A DNA stretch of 64,000 bases, taken from positions 558,001 to 622,000 of the forward strand of contig JAJPKA010000020.1 in assembly GCA_021323945.1 (NCBI GenBank), written 5' to 3'. This stretch comes from Pseudomonadota bacterium (lineage in GTDB: Bacteria; Desulfobacterota; Binatia; Binatales; Binataceae). A program made the position numbers and the translations under genes. Below the pieces are notes generated by a model, which saw only the letters and a program-made list of their open reading frames with translations, did not search any database and was not told where the DNA came from. Every line of letters begins with the position of its first letter. Within the stretch, counting starts at the first letter, position 1. Of the stretch, positions 1 to 9,746 are shown in pieces.

Positions 1-672
1 GCGTGCCTCACCGTTACGCAAGATCAAGCCGGCACTTGCGCCATCTTCAATAAACTGGGAGGCGATCTTTCGCTCGAGGGCGCCCGGCGGTCTGCTCAGA
101 TGCGCTACAAGGACGCTTCCGTGCCGTCCTTCGACAATTTCAATTTCGGAACATACATGTCCGAGCAAGGTGGCCAGCCGGCGTGCCGGCGCAATCGGTA
201 CGGCGGAAATCGCGCATTCTTCGACTGGTACCAATGAGTTCGTGGCCGCATGCCGAAAACCGACTACACCACCTGGTCCGGTCTTCAGGCGCACTCGCGC
301 ACGGTAACCAACTTCTGCTGGTGCTGGCTCGACCAGACCCTCGGGGTCAAGTCGGGTCCCGAGCACCTGATGGAAAACGCGGGCGATGATTTCGCCCTTG
401 AGCCGGATCTGGCTGTTATATTTAATATGCTGCCAATCACATCCACCGCATTGCGCAAAATAGTGGCAAGGCGGCTCGCGGCGTAGAGGTGACGGCTGAA
501 CAATGCGGATGATTCTCCCCAACAAATAATCATGCCTGTCTGAACTGGCCGCGATCTCGAGGACATCGCCTGGCGCGGCACGACGGATCATGACGACCTT
601 ATCGTCGGCGCGACCTATCGCAAATGGTCCAAACGTCATGGTTGAGACTTGGACCTGCGCGCTTTCGATCAT
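1..672 (-). CDS. TrmA/RumA-family RNA (uracil-5-)-methyltransferase, N-terminal part (runs off the left edge)
   Basis: The minus-strand frame is open from the window edge to an ATG at 672, with an in-frame GTG at 681 as alternative and a TGA just before it. The first ~60 residues look like a TRAM RNA-binding domain (FGPFAIGR, then APGDVLEI). They are followed by CHYFAQCGGCDWQH, i.e. C69-x5-C75-G-G-C78, the [4Fe-4S] signature of the RumA/RlmD and related SAM-dependent uracil-C5 methyltransferases acting on rRNA or tRNA. A Gly/Arg-rich segment, VGYRARVRLK, follows as in this family. The SAM-binding and catalytic half lies outside the window, so rRNA and tRNA substrates cannot be told apart. The gene is divergent from the glutamate dehydrogenase. 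A short plus-strand frame over the same bases is a shadow. Confidence 0.85.
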   Translation of the reverse strand, partial: MIESAQVQVSTMTFGPFAIGRADDKVVMIRRAAPGDVLEIAASSDRHDYLLGRIIRIVQPSPLRREPPCHYFAQCGGCDWQHIKYNSQIRLKGEIIARVFHQVLGTRLDPEGLVEPAPAEVGYRARVRLKTGPGGVVGFRHAATNSLVPVEECAISAVPIAPARRLATLLGHVCSEIEIVEGRHGSVLVAHLSRPPGALERKIASQFIEDGASAGLILRNGEAR

Positions 673-823
673 AGGATCCACTCAGCAAGTAATTATATCG
701 CGACGGCCTCTTGCGTGCTGCACAGGGTAATGCGACGAGTCGCGCTGATCGATGAAGTTCAATCCGCGACCGTGATTTCCGTCATGTCCAAGCGGCCCGC
801 AGTCTCACTCCAGCCATCCACGG

Positions 824-3800
824 GTGATCGTTATCTTGGATAACAACATCGAACAGCAGGACAGTGCAGTTCAGGTTTCGTTGGAAGCTCAGTGGCTGCC
901 GATCTTTTCCGATCTGCTTTTCAAGCGGTTACCGGCCGATTCCGCTGGTCTGTTTACGGCAGAGAAACGCCTGACCCTGGCACGGCGTGCTTTTGATTTC
1001 TTTTATAGGCGGACCGAGCCAATAAAGGTTCGATGCCTTGCTGACGACGACAAGCAGGGGGTGATTGTCGAAACGGCAATGCCCGATTGCGCATTCATCG
1101 TCGACAGCATTCACGAATACTTCCGCGCCAATGAATTGCCGCTTCGCCTTCTGCTTCATCCCATTTACCATGCGGCGCGCGATGCGGACGGTAAGCTGGT
1201 TTCGTTCGAGCTCAGCAGCGCTGATGAAAAGCGCGAGTCATTCACTCACAGCGAGCTGGAAGTTGCACCGGATGAGGGTCGGCTGAAACAACTTGAAACC
1301 GATTTGAATCGGATTCTTGCGCAAGTATTTGCCGCGACCCAGGACTTTGGCGCGATGACTGCCCGCGCGCTGCAAATCTGTCAGGAAACGGCGCGCAGAC
1401 GCGAGTGGGTAGAAATCCGCGACTTTCTGCGTTGGCTGGTGCAAGGAGCTTTCGTCTTTCTCGGCTATCGTCACTACCGGGTTGTGTGCGAGCGCGGCCA
1501 GAAGGCCATTGTTGTCGATGCCGCAAAGGCCTTGGGCATTATGCGGACTGGTCGACTTTCGCGCTATGCGCAGCCCGTACCAATCGATGAGCTCGAGGAA
1601 TCACATCGAAGAGTTCTGTTCGAGGGCTCACCCCTGGTGGTGGCAAAGACTCATGCCGTGGCCGAGGTTCATCGGCGGGCGGCGATGGACGACATTACAA
1701 TTCGCCGCGTTGACGAGGACGGCCAGGTGATCGGCTTCGACCGCTTTATTGGACTGCTTACCTCGAAAGCGTATGCGGAAGAGGCGGAGCACATCCCGGT
1801 GCTTCGGACCAAACTCGGCGAACTCTTACGAGCCGAGGGTTTGCAGCCGGAGATGCACGATTACAAAGCGACCATCGCGGCATTTAATAGTTTTCCCAAA
1901 GAGGAGTTGTTCCGCGCACCGCTGGACGAGCTGCGAGGACAGATCCGGATGGTGCTCGACCTGCAAAGCGAGGATCAAGTCCGGCTTAGTCTGCAGAGTG
2001 ATCCAGTGCGGGGCAACGTCATTGCGCTGGTCATCATGCCGCGCCAGCAGTTCTCGGCCGAGGTGCGCACCCGCATCCAGGAAGCCCTGTGTGAGCGTCT
2101 AGGTGGGAGTCTGATTTACTACTACCTCGCGCTGGGATTGGGTTATACAGCCCGGCTGCACTTCTGCTTCGCTGCCCCTGCCCCGCCGCCGGAAATCGTT
2201 CCGCTCATTCAAGCTGAAATAGCGCGACTTGCTCGCTCGTGGGACAGCTTGCTAAGGGAGGGCCTCATTAACCGCTATGGCCACGAACAGGGCCAGACAC
2301 TTGCCGCTCGATGGCTCCCGGCATTGACAGCGCGCTACAAGGACGCGACCTCCGTCGAGACCGCACTCGGAGACATAGAGCAGATCGAAAGTCTGCTAAA
2401 GGAGGGGCGTTTCGGGGTCCTCGTTGGCTCGGGAACCCAGGCGCAGCGCGAGTTCAGTGAGCTACGGCTCTACGAAATTGGTGAGGCACCGCTGCTCTCC
2501 GAGTTGATCCCGGTACTGCAGAATTTCGGCATTTCGGTCATCTCAGAAGACGCCCACGAATTCCGGCTCAATCTAAACGGGCAACCCAAAGTGGCCAACG
2601 TTCAGGCATTCCGCGTCCGCAGTGCCGCCGGCAGGCCGTTAGAACAGGAGCCTGGCGTCGCCTTGATCAGCAGCGCGTTGGTCGCGGTCCGTACGGGCCG
2701 GGCGGAAGACGATCGTCTAAATCTGCTGACGTTGAGCGCGGGACTGTCGTGGCATGAAGTGGCTTTGATCCGGGCCTACCTGGCCGCTGCGTTCCAGATG
2801 CGGTTGGCGGCAACCCGCAATGCGCTGCAACGCCCATTTATAACCTGCCCGCAACTCGCGCGTTGCTTCATCGAACTGTTCCGCGCGCGCTTCGATCCCG
2901 ACCGCGAGCCGGCAGCCGACGAGCTCGACTCGTTACGGACCGCCTATCTCGATCAGCTCAGCGCAATAGAGAACATTGCCGACGACCGGATCGCACGCAC
3001 GCTGCTTTCGATGCTGGAAGCGACCGTACGTACGAACTTCTTTCAACCGCTGCCGACGCCGATTCCCTATATCGCTCTAAAGTTCGAGAGCGCGCAGATT
3101 GCAAATCTGCCTGACACGCCGCTACTGTATGAGCTTCATGTAAACAGCCCGGTGATGGAGGGTTGTCACCTGCGGGCTGGGAAAATCGCACGCGGTGGCA
3201 TACGACACAGCGAGCGGCTGGACGATTATCGCAGCGAGATACTGGATTTGATGAAAACCCAAACGGTCAAGAACGCGATCATCGTGCCAGTTGGAGCGAA
3301 GGGCGGGTTCATTGTCAAGCCAAGTCCGGCTTGGCCTGGTGGTCAACCGGTTGCGGCAGATGCGTACCGCATACTGATCAATGCGATGCTTGACCTCACC
3401 GACAATTTGGTTGATCGACAGCGGCTGCGACCGCCCCGAGTCAAAGTCTACGATGATGACGGTCCCTACCTGGTGGTCGCGGCTGACAAGGGCACCGCCG
3501 GATACTCCGATATTGCCAACGCGATCGCTCAGGAGCGGAACTTTTGGTTGGGCGATGCCTTCGCTTCGGGTGGCGAGCACGGTTACGACCACAAGAAGAT
3601 GGGAATCACGGCCCGGGGAGCCTGGGAATCACTCCGGCGCCATTTGCGCGAGATGGGCCGGGATTTACGCGGCGCTCCGGTGACAATGGTCGGAATCGGC
3701 GATATGTCGGGTGACGTATTTGGTAACGGACTGCTCCAATCTGACAACATTAAGCTGATCGCCGCGTTTAACGACCGCCATATTTTCATCGACCCGAATC

Positions 3801-5575
3801 CTGATCCCAAAATCAGCTACGCGGAACGACAGCGGCTGTACCATCTAACTGACTCCCAGTGGACAGACTATCGACCAGAGTTAATCAGCAAAGGTGGCGG
3901 AGTATTCCGCCGTGGCCAAAAGCGCATAACGCTAAGTCCAGAGGCGCGCACTGCCCTGGGCTGTGACATGAGCGAACTTGACTCCGACTCACTCATCCAA
4001 CAGATTCTGCGGGCTGATGTCGACATACTTTATAACGGCGGCATCGGGACCTATGTTCGGGCCCGAACCGAAACTGATAGCGAGGTCGGAGATCACGCTA
4101 ACGACGCCTGCCGCGTAACCGCCGATGAACTGCGGTGCAAGATCGTGGTGGAAGGTGGCAATCTTGGCCTGACTCAGCAGGCACGCATCGAATATGCGCG
4201 TCGCGGCGGCCGAATCAACACCGACGCGATCGACAATTCGGCCGGGGTCGACATGTCGGACCATGAGGTCAACCTTAAGATTTTGCTGCAACCGGTAGTG
4301 GTTCGGGGAGAATTGACCTTTGACGAGCGCAATCGCGAACTTGCTGCCGTGGCCGAAGACGTCGCCGAGCGAGTTTTACAAGATAATCGGGATCAGGTTC
4401 TATCACTCAGCCTGGAGCAGCATCGGAGCAAATCGGCAACAGCCGCCTTTCACGAACATCTCAGCGCACTCGAACACCGCGCCCGCTCTCATCGACGTCA
4501 CACCGAGCTGCCCAGACGCCAGGAGCCGCGAGAACGACGCGCGCTGCAAGCTGGCTTAACACGCCCGGAGTTGGCAATCCTAACCGCCCACACAAAGATT
4601 GACCTGGCCTTGCGGTTGGGATCCAAGCCGTGCGCAGACGACCCTTATCTGCTGGAGAGATTTCTGCGTCCCTATTTTCCGCAGCGGATTGCTGAGCGCT
4701 TTCACAAGGAGTTAGCTCACCATCGGCTGCGCCATGAGCTGGTTGCCACCTCGATCGTAAATGAAATGATCGACCTCGTCGGGTCGCTCTTTTTGTCGGA
4801 TTTGACGCGCGACCACAATGTCAGCGACGAAGAGGCCGTCCGCGCCTTCTTGATTGCAGAAGGAATACTCGATATTCGCGCACGCGCCGCAAGACTCAAG
4901 GCGAAGGCTGAAGAGCTGACAGCCGAGGCCGAGATCGGTGCCTTCCTTGGACTCGAGCGCGCCATCCGCCATGCTTGTTCGTGGGTTCTGACCAGTCTTG
5001 CGCAGGCTGACTCGCTCGGCGAAATAGTTGGGCGTTATCGGCCAGCATTCGAAAGGCTTGCGGTTCAATTTGACACGGTACTGAAGGCGGGCGAACTGGC
5101 GCGCTTCGAACGCACCTACCGGGAGCTGCGCGCAGGAGTGCATCATGAACAACTTGCACTCGACCTGGCGCGCCTGTCCTTTGCGCGACATCTGCTTAAC
5201 GTGGTGAACCTGGGCCTTGCCCTTGAGCGAGAGCCGATTGAAGTCGCGCACACTTACTTTGGACTGAGTGAGTATATTGAATTCGCAATGCTGGATGGCG
5301 CTCTGGAGCAGGTGCGCACTGACAATCGCTGGGAGCGGCGTGCAGCAAGCGATCTCGCTGCCGAACTGGTCTGGGCCCGCATGCAGCTTTGCCGATTGTT
5401 GTTAACGGAACGTAACGATGAGCGACCCTTGGCGCTGCGCCTGGCCGAACGGCATCAGCGGCGCGCCGCTGAGGTCGAGCGGCTAATGGCTGAGATACGC
5501 TCGCTCGCGCTGGTCGAACTGCCGGTCCTGCAAGTTGCCATACGCGCGATTGCCCGGCTTGCGGCCGGGACTTAG
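824..5575 (+). CDS. Large NAD-specific glutamate dehydrogenase (GDH-180 type)
   Basis: This 1583-residue protein matches the ~1600-residue bacterial NAD-GDH class, which oxidatively deaminates glutamate to 2-oxoglutarate and ammonia in the cytoplasm. The catalytic core lies around residues 745-1150. It contains ARGGIRHSERLDDYRSEI, the active-site lysine segment VPVGAKGGF, VAADKGTAGYSDIANAIA, GGEHGYDHKKMGIT and the dinucleotide-binding stretch GIGDMSGDVFGNGLL. The long N-terminal part carries the regulatory ACT-like region of this class and the C-terminal ~400 residues are helical. The start is GTG at 824; TTG at 835 is a possible alternative and no strong ribosome-binding site decides it. The gene stands alone, divergent from the RNA methyltransferase. 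It probably supports growth on amino acids. The family call is certain. Confidence 0.95.
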   Translation: MIVILDNNIEQQDSAVQVSLEAQWLPIFSDLLFKRLPADSAGLFTAEKRLTLARRAFDFFYRRTEPIKVRCLADDDKQGVIVETAMPDCAFIVDSIHEYFRANELPLRLLLHPIYHAARDADGKLVSFELSSADEKRESFTHSELEVAPDEGRLKQLETDLNRILAQVFAATQDFGAMTARALQICQETARRREWVEIRDFLRWLVQGAFVFLGYRHYRVVCERGQKAIVVDAAKALGIMRTGRLSRYAQPVPIDELEESHRRVLFEGSPLVVAKTHAVAEVHRRAAMDDITIRRVDEDGQVIGFDRFIGLLTSKAYAEEAEHIPVLRTKLGELLRAEGLQPEMHDYKATIAAFNSFPKEELFRAPLDELRGQIRMVLDLQSEDQVRLSLQSDPVRGNVIALVIMPRQQFSAEVRTRIQEALCERLGGSLIYYYLALGLGYTARLHFCFAAPAPPPEIVPLIQAEIARLARSWDSLLREGLINRYGHEQGQTLAARWLPALTARYKDATSVETALGDIEQIESLLKEGRFGVLVGSGTQAQREFSELRLYEIGEAPLLSELIPVLQNFGISVISEDAHEFRLNLNGQPKVANVQAFRVRSAAGRPLEQEPGVALISSALVAVRTGRAEDDRLNLLTLSAGLSWHEVALIRAYLAAAFQMRLAATRNALQRPFITCPQLARCFIELFRARFDPDREPAADELDSLRTAYLDQLSAIENIADDRIARTLLSMLEATVRTNFFQPLPTPIPYIALKFESAQIANLPDTPLLYELHVNSPVMEGCHLRAGKIARGGIRHSERLDDYRSEILDLMKTQTVKNAIIVPVGAKGGFIVKPSPAWPGGQPVAADAYRILINAMLDLTDNLVDRQRLRPPRVKVYDDDGPYLVVAADKGTAGYSDIANAIAQERNFWLGDAFASGGEHGYDHKKMGITARGAWESLRRHLREMGRDLRGAPVTMVGIGDMSGDVFGNGLLQSDNIKLIAAFNDRHIFIDPNPDPKISYAERQRLYHLTDSQWTDYRPELISKGGGVFRRGQKRITLSPEARTALGCDMSELDSDSLIQQILRADVDILYNGGIGTYVRARTETDSEVGDHANDACRVTADELRCKIVVEGGNLGLTQQARIEYARRGGRINTDAIDNSAGVDMSDHEVNLKILLQPVVVRGELTFDERNRELAAVAEDVAERVLQDNRDQVLSLSLEQHRSKSATAAFHEHLSALEHRARSHRRHTELPRRQEPRERRALQAGLTRPELAILTAHTKIDLALRLGSKPCADDPYLLERFLRPYFPQRIAERFHKELAHHRLRHELVATSIVNEMIDLVGSLFLSDLTRDHNVSDEEAVRAFLIAEGILDIRARAARLKAKAEELTAEAEIGAFLGLERAIRHACSWVLTSLAQADSLGEIVGRYRPAFERLAVQFDTVLKAGELARFERTYRELRAGVHHEQLALDLARLSFARHLLNVVNLGLALEREPIEVAHTYFGLSEYIEFAMLDGALEQVRTDNRWERRAASDLAAELVWARMQLCRLLLTERNDERPLALRLAERHQRRAAEVERLMAEIRSLALVELPVLQVAIRAIARLAAGT

Positions 5576-5602
5576 AGTTGTGACGAGGCCGCGAGCAACA
5601 GT

Positions 5603-6331
5603 ATGGAGCGCAGCACGCCCTTTTCTTATCAATGCAATCAATGCGGACGATGCTGCCACAACCAGGTCATTACCCTCTCGCCCTACGACGTCATCCGCCT
5701 GGCGGGCGCAGCCGGAATATCGACGGCCGAGGCTGTGGCGAGGTTTACGATTGGGCGCGGCGCAACGCTCAAATTCGAGCAGGATGGGAGCTGCGTGGCT
5801 TTGACCGGCACCATTTGCACTGTTCATTGTGGACGGCCGCTGGCCTGCAGGCTGTATCCACTAGGTTTGGAGTATCGCAGGCAGGGCGGAGAACGCTACG
5901 TGCTTGTCGAAGCTGCCATAGGCTCAATGGGCATCTATGGTGACGAGGGCACGGTTGAGGATTTTCTCGGAGCTCAAGGAGTGGAGCTCTATCTCGCAAT
6001 GAACCACCGCTATGCGGAGCTGCTCGCAAGCTTCCGCGCTCGCATCGCAGAAATTGTGGATTTTGACGTGGTCGAGCCACGTGAATTTTGGCGCCGAGCG
6101 GTCCGCGAAGCTCTGGCGGAAACAGGCTTCGAGCCGAGTCGCCTAATAGATGCACTTTTTGATGCCGACCGCTTTAGCTTCCACGCAAGTTCGGAGACTG
6201 AACTGGTTGAAAACCATATAGCGGGATTGCGACGACTGATTCTTGAGGAACGAGACGCTGTCCAACTCGCTTCTGCTGCGGTACGCCTGGCAGTCAGTCT
6301 GGGGTATTCCCCCCTTGAGGTGATCAGCTAA
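5603..6331 (+). CDS. YkgJ-family cysteine-cluster protein (CxxCxxCC)
   Basis: This 242-residue protein opens with YQCNQCGRCCHNQV (about residues 10-23), the CxxCxxCC signature of the UPF0153/YkgJ family. A second Cys-rich segment lies near residues 72-88 (CTVHCGRPLACRLYPLG). The conserved cysteines are presumed to bind a metal, zinc or an iron-sulfur cluster; the biochemical role of the family is not established. The C-terminal ~120 residues are helical and unrecognised. The gene starts 27 bp after the glutamate dehydrogenase on the same strand and may be co-transcribed. The family call is firm and the function unknown. Confidence 0.85.
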   Translation: MERSTPFSYQCNQCGRCCHNQVITLSPYDVIRLAGAAGISTAEAVARFTIGRGATLKFEQDGSCVALTGTICTVHCGRPLACRLYPLGLEYRRQGGERYVLVEAAIGSMGIYGDEGTVEDFLGAQGVELYLAMNHRYAELLASFRARIAEIVDFDVVEPREFWRRAVREALAETGFEPSRLIDALFDADRFSFHASSETELVENHIAGLRRLILEERDAVQLASAAVRLAVSLGYSPLEVIS

Positions 6332-6387
6332 CAAACGGGCTGAGCGACAACCGCCTGCGCTTAGCAGTGACGGTCGCAGGCGTTGGA

Positions 6388-7014
6388 CTACTCGATATCG
6401 TGATCCCGACTGGGCGCAGGTTGAGCCGGTGTCTCAGGTACCGAGCTAGGCTGACCAACCGGTCGAGACCGCTCACCGCTTAGGTCCCGAATGATTTGGC
6501 TAACGTGAGTGGCCGGATCAACTTGCCGATAGATAGCAGCTATGCGGCCGTCCTCTGCAATCACATAAGTGATCCGTCGGTCGAGGCCCAGAATTGGAAT
6601 GCCGTTAGCGGCACCGTAGGCTTGGGCAATCTTTTTGTCTGGGTCGAGCAGCAAAGGAAACGGCAAGCGGTATTTCTTAGCGAATGACCTGTGTGCGTCG
6701 GCGCCATCGATACTACAGCCGAGCACGACAATGCCCAAGCCCTGCAACTTGGCATAGCCATCACGAAAGGCGCATGCCTCGCGGGTGCAGCCGGGAGTGT
6801 TATCTTTGGGGTAAAAATACAGTACAACTCGCCGCCCGCGGTAATCGACCAACTGAACCGGAACGGTTTGGTCACCGACAATGGCTGTGGTGGAAAAATT
6901 GGGAGCCTCATCGCCTACGTGCAACATTGCGGCCCGGGCGGGTTTCGACCGCAGAACAAGACCGACGAATCCCGCGGCGACAAGGATGGCGAAAAGGAGC
7001 GTAAGTGGCCGCAT
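6388..7014 (-). CDS. BCP/PrxQ-type peroxiredoxin with N-terminal membrane anchor or signal
   Basis: A thiol peroxidase of the AhpC/TSA fold, 208 residues. A hydrophobic N-terminus (about residues 4-22, ending near SKPARAA) predicts export or membrane anchoring, unlike cytoplasmic E. coli BCP. The core has VVLYFYPKDNTPGCTREAC: the peroxidatic Cys in TPGC and a second Cys five residues later, the atypical 2-Cys arrangement of BCP/PrxQ. LGCSIDGADAHRSFAKKY follows, as is typical. It probably reduces H2O2 and organic peroxides outside the cytoplasm. The ATG lies one base after the ilvE stop (TAAGATG), so the pair is likely translationally coupled. The Pro-rich C-terminal tail of about 30 residues is non-conserved. 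Confidence 0.9.
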   Translation of the reverse strand: MRPLTLLFAILVAAGFVGLVLRSKPARAAMLHVGDEAPNFSTTAIVGDQTVPVQLVDYRGRRVVLYFYPKDNTPGCTREACAFRDGYAKLQGLGIVVLGCSIDGADAHRSFAKKYRLPFPLLLDPDKKIAQAYGAANGIPILGLDRRITYVIAEDGRIAAIYRQVDPATHVSQIIRDLSGERSRPVGQPSSVPETPAQPAPSRDHDIE

Positions 7015-7015
7015 C

Positions 7016-7942
7016 TTAAACGTAATACAACCATGAACGATAACGGGGGTCGCGTCCGCGTAACGCCGCGCGAAAAACCTCCATCACCTTAAGTGTGATG
7101 GGTCCCGGCTTGCCATCGCCAATGACCCGATCATCCAATTCGCGAACGGGCGTCACCTCGGCTGCGGTGCCGGTCATGAACGCCTCATCAGCGATGTACA
7201 CCGCGTCACGTGGAAAAAGCTGTTCGCTAATACCAATCCCGGCGTCGCGCAGAATCCGTATGACGGAGGCTCGGGTGATACCTGGCAGACATGAGGTCAC
7301 AGGCGGCGTCCGCACTTCCCCATCGCGCACAATGAAGAAGTTCTCGCCGCTGCCTTCGGCCACGTAACCGTTGACGTCCAGCAGCAACGCCTCGTCATAG
7401 CCGTGACGCCGCGCCTCGTAGCCGGCCAGAATGGAATTGATGTACGGCCCCGAAGCTTTGGCGTGGGGGGGAATCGAATTGTGGTGAAACCTGACGAAGG
7501 AGGAAGTCTTCAGCCTGACTCCCTGTTCAGCGGCATCGTCGCCAAGATAAGCCCCCCAAGGCCACGCGGCAACGGCAACTCGCACCGCGTTGCCACGCGC
7601 CGACAAACCCATCTCACCCTCGCCGTAAAAGGCGATCGGCCGGATATAGCATTCGGCGAGCCGGTTCACACGCACAACGTCGACGCAGGCCTTGAGGATT
7701 TCTTCCTGGCTGAATGGAATCGTCATTTCAACGATATGGGCGGAATCGAACAACCGTCGAATATGCTCGATGGCACGGAAAATCGCCGAGCGGCCATCAT
7801 CGGTCTGGTAGCAACGCATCCCTTCGAAGACGGACAAGCCATAGTGGAGACTGTGGGTCAGGATATGAACATTGGCCTGGTCATACGGCACCAGAGTACC
7901 GTCCATCCAGATCCTATCTGTGCGTAAACCACTCGCAGCCAA
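7016..7942 (-). CDS. ilvE: Branched-chain amino acid aminotransferase
   Basis: A class IV PLP aminotransferase of 308 residues that transaminates 2-oxo acids to leucine, isoleucine and valine using glutamate. It begins with the family start RIWMDGTLVPYDQANVHILTHSLHYG-like pattern, has HAKASGPYINSILAGYEA carrying the PLP lysine (about residue 159), then VAEGSGENFF and GITRASVI, all typical of IlvE. The start is TTG at 7942, chosen because GGAGGG sits four bases upstream and no suitable ATG lies nearby. It is the first gene of a two-gene minus-strand unit with the peroxiredoxin. Confidence 0.93.
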   Translation of the reverse strand: MAASGLRTDRIWMDGTLVPYDQANVHILTHSLHYGLSVFEGMRCYQTDDGRSAIFRAIEHIRRLFDSAHIVEMTIPFSQEEILKACVDVVRVNRLAECYIRPIAFYGEGEMGLSARGNAVRVAVAAWPWGAYLGDDAAEQGVRLKTSSFVRFHHNSIPPHAKASGPYINSILAGYEARRHGYDEALLLDVNGYVAEGSGENFFIVRDGEVRTPPVTSCLPGITRASVIRILRDAGIGISEQLFPRDAVYIADEAFMTGTAAEVTPVRELDDRVIGDGKPGPITLKVMEVFRAALRGRDPRYRSWLYYV

Positions 7943-8196
7943 TTAGCCCTCCAAGGTCGGATTTGACGCAAGCTTTCATCTATATGCCTTCATGCCTGCA
8001 TGATCCAAACTGAACGATCGAGTCACGAGCCATCCTACGTTAGTCGAAGCCCGACCACGCCACAAGTTGGACCTGCGCCCGCCTATCGAACGGGTTGGCA
8101 AAATCAGGCCGCGCCCACTTTCCTCGCCGGCGCGTGGACCGCTAACCAAAGAACTGACGCCAGCGTCGATCGTGATCTTCGCCGAGTCTGTAACGG

Positions 8197-8523
8197 CTAG
8201 CGCTTTTCGAAGACCTCTTTCGCAATGCCGGCTGCTGTTACAGCTGTCGGCCAACCTGAATAGAACGCGAGATGGGTGATCAACTCGCTTAACTCGTCCT
8301 TGGTCACGCCATTATCGAGCGCGCGTTGCAGGTGCCCGCGAAGCTGATCGGGTCGCTGCAAGGCTAGCAGAGCTGCGCAGGTGATGAGGCTGCGGTCTCG
8401 TTTGGAAAGCCCAGGACGCTCCCAAACGTCACCAAACAACACCTTTTCAGTTAGCTCGGCTAACTTCGGCACAATTGGTCGTATTCTTTCGAGGGGCGAC
8501 GATGATGAGGGTGATGAAGCCAT
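8197..8523 (-). CDS. Carboxymuconolactone decarboxylase family protein
   Basis: This 108-residue protein is the small all-helical AhpD/CMD fold. Visible family features are the segment FGDVWERPGLSKRDRSLITC near residues 33-52, the following LLALQRPDQLRGHLQRALDNG, and TKDELSELITHLAFYSGWP. These resemble 4-carboxymuconolactone decarboxylase (PcaC) rather than AhpD, because the CxxC motif of AhpD is missing. PcaC acts in the beta-ketoadipate pathway of aromatic degradation, but many paralogues have no known substrate. It is transcribed divergently from an alpha/beta hydrolase that resembles enol-lactonases, which fits an aromatic or lactone pathway. Confidence 0.88.
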   Translation of the reverse strand: MASSPSSSSPLERIRPIVPKLAELTEKVLFGDVWERPGLSKRDRSLITCAALLALQRPDQLRGHLQRALDNGVTKDELSELITHLAFYSGWPTAVTAAGIAKEVFEKR

Positions 8524-8718
8524 TTCTTGTCCTCCTGGTCTGGTCTTGGGGGTAGCGTTTTATTCTTGAATTAGCCGTGGTCGCACGAATTCGCAACCTA
8601 CGCGTCGTCTCCCTGAAGGTTTTCGTTGCGATCTTGCTGCCGACCCGCTAAGGACGACCTTAGCGTCGTGGCTGCTTTGCGTCGCTGTGATTGGCGCCGA
8701 AGTGAAAGGTGGACGACC

Positions 8719-9540
8719 ATGCCAAAGATCGTGGCGAACAGTTGTGAGATGTACTACGAGCTCGACGATTTTACGGACCCTTGGAAGCAGGCCGATACGA
8801 TTTGGATCCAGCATGGCTTTGGGCGCAATCTCCGTTTCTGGTATCACTGGGTGCCCCTGCTAGCCGGCAGACTTCGGGTTATCCGGCGCGACATGCGAGG
8901 CCACGGTCAATCGGCTGCACCGGGTCCAGACCATCAGTGGTCGGCGGAAGAATTATTGCTGGACATGAAGGGCTTTCTCGACGCATTGGGGCTCGAGAGG
9001 GTTCATTATCTGGGAGAGTCGATTGGCGGCACCCTAGGGATCGCTTTCGCTGTGAGGTGGCCGGAGCGATTCAAAAGTCTTACGCTTCTCTCGGCTCCGA
9101 CTTCAATTCCGCCGCGTGTCCAGAAAATGTTCGCGCTGGGTTACGAGGATTGGCCAACAGCGTTAGGCAAATTGGGTTCAGGCGGCTGGGCCAAGGCGCT
9201 CATGGAAGCAGGGGGTGGATTAACTGGTGCAAATCCCGCCCACATTCAATGGGTAATTGAGCAATGGGGGAAAACCCCCACCCACGTGTTGCAAGGGTTG
9301 TGTCGCGCTGTCCCGCATATCGATGTTGCGCCCCTGCTAGGACAGATCAAAGTTCCAACACTCGTCCTCGCCCCAGCCAACAGTCCCATTGAACCGCTCA
9401 AGGCGCAGGTTGCCATGCGCGATGCGATTCCAAGTGCACGAATAGCAGTGATCGACGGAAAGGGCCATGAGATCTACGTAGATCAGGCAGAGGCTTGTGC
9501 ACAAGCAGTGCTCAGATTTATCGATTCGCTCCCGTCATAG
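8719..9540 (+). CDS. Alpha/beta hydrolase (3-oxoadipate enol-lactonase-like)
   Basis: This 273-residue alpha/beta hydrolase has the oxyanion-hole region IQHGFGRNLRFW (about residues 29-40), the nucleophile elbow GESIGG (Ser near residue 105), a likely acid in the strand VPTLVLAPANSPIE, and the catalytic His in GKGHEIYVDQ near the C-terminus. It resembles PcaD-type enol-lactonases and hydrolases that open cyclic esters, but substrate cannot be read from sequence. The start at 8719 is preferred over an upstream in-frame start because AAAGGTGG lies just upstream and the sequence before it is not protein-like. It is divergent from the carboxymuconolactone decarboxylase homologue. Confidence 0.88.
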   Translation: MPKIVANSCEMYYELDDFTDPWKQADTIWIQHGFGRNLRFWYHWVPLLAGRLRVIRRDMRGHGQSAAPGPDHQWSAEELLLDMKGFLDALGLERVHYLGESIGGTLGIAFAVRWPERFKSLTLLSAPTSIPPRVQKMFALGYEDWPTALGKLGSGGWAKALMEAGGGLTGANPAHIQWVIEQWGKTPTHVLQGLCRAVPHIDVAPLLGQIKVPTLVLAPANSPIEPLKAQVAMRDAIPSARIAVIDGKGHEIYVDQAEACAQAVLRFIDSLPS

Positions 9541-9746
9541 TTCGACGATGCGGAGTCTCATCGGACTGGCATGAAGCATGCTGTACTTCATCGATGTCTA
9601 CTTTAAATTTGACTATGAAACACAGTGTCGTATTAGCAGCAATTGATCAGTGAGTCACGTAGACAACATTGAGCAGCAATACCGTAGTTGCTGACCAAGG
9701 TTGCCCCAGCACACATGGGCCGCTCGATACGGATAAGGAGGTAAAC

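Noticed and set aside
1-389. Plus-strand open frames at the left edge, including one of 78 codons ending at 237
   Set aside because: They lie antisense to the TRAM/Fe-S methyltransferase and show no family features.
4712-5251. 179-codon minus-strand frame inside the glutamate dehydrogenase gene
   Set aside because: Antisense shadow of a well supported gene; no family features.
7403-7927. 174-codon plus-strand frame opposite ilvE
   Set aside because: Antisense shadow of a PLP aminotransferase with intact motifs.
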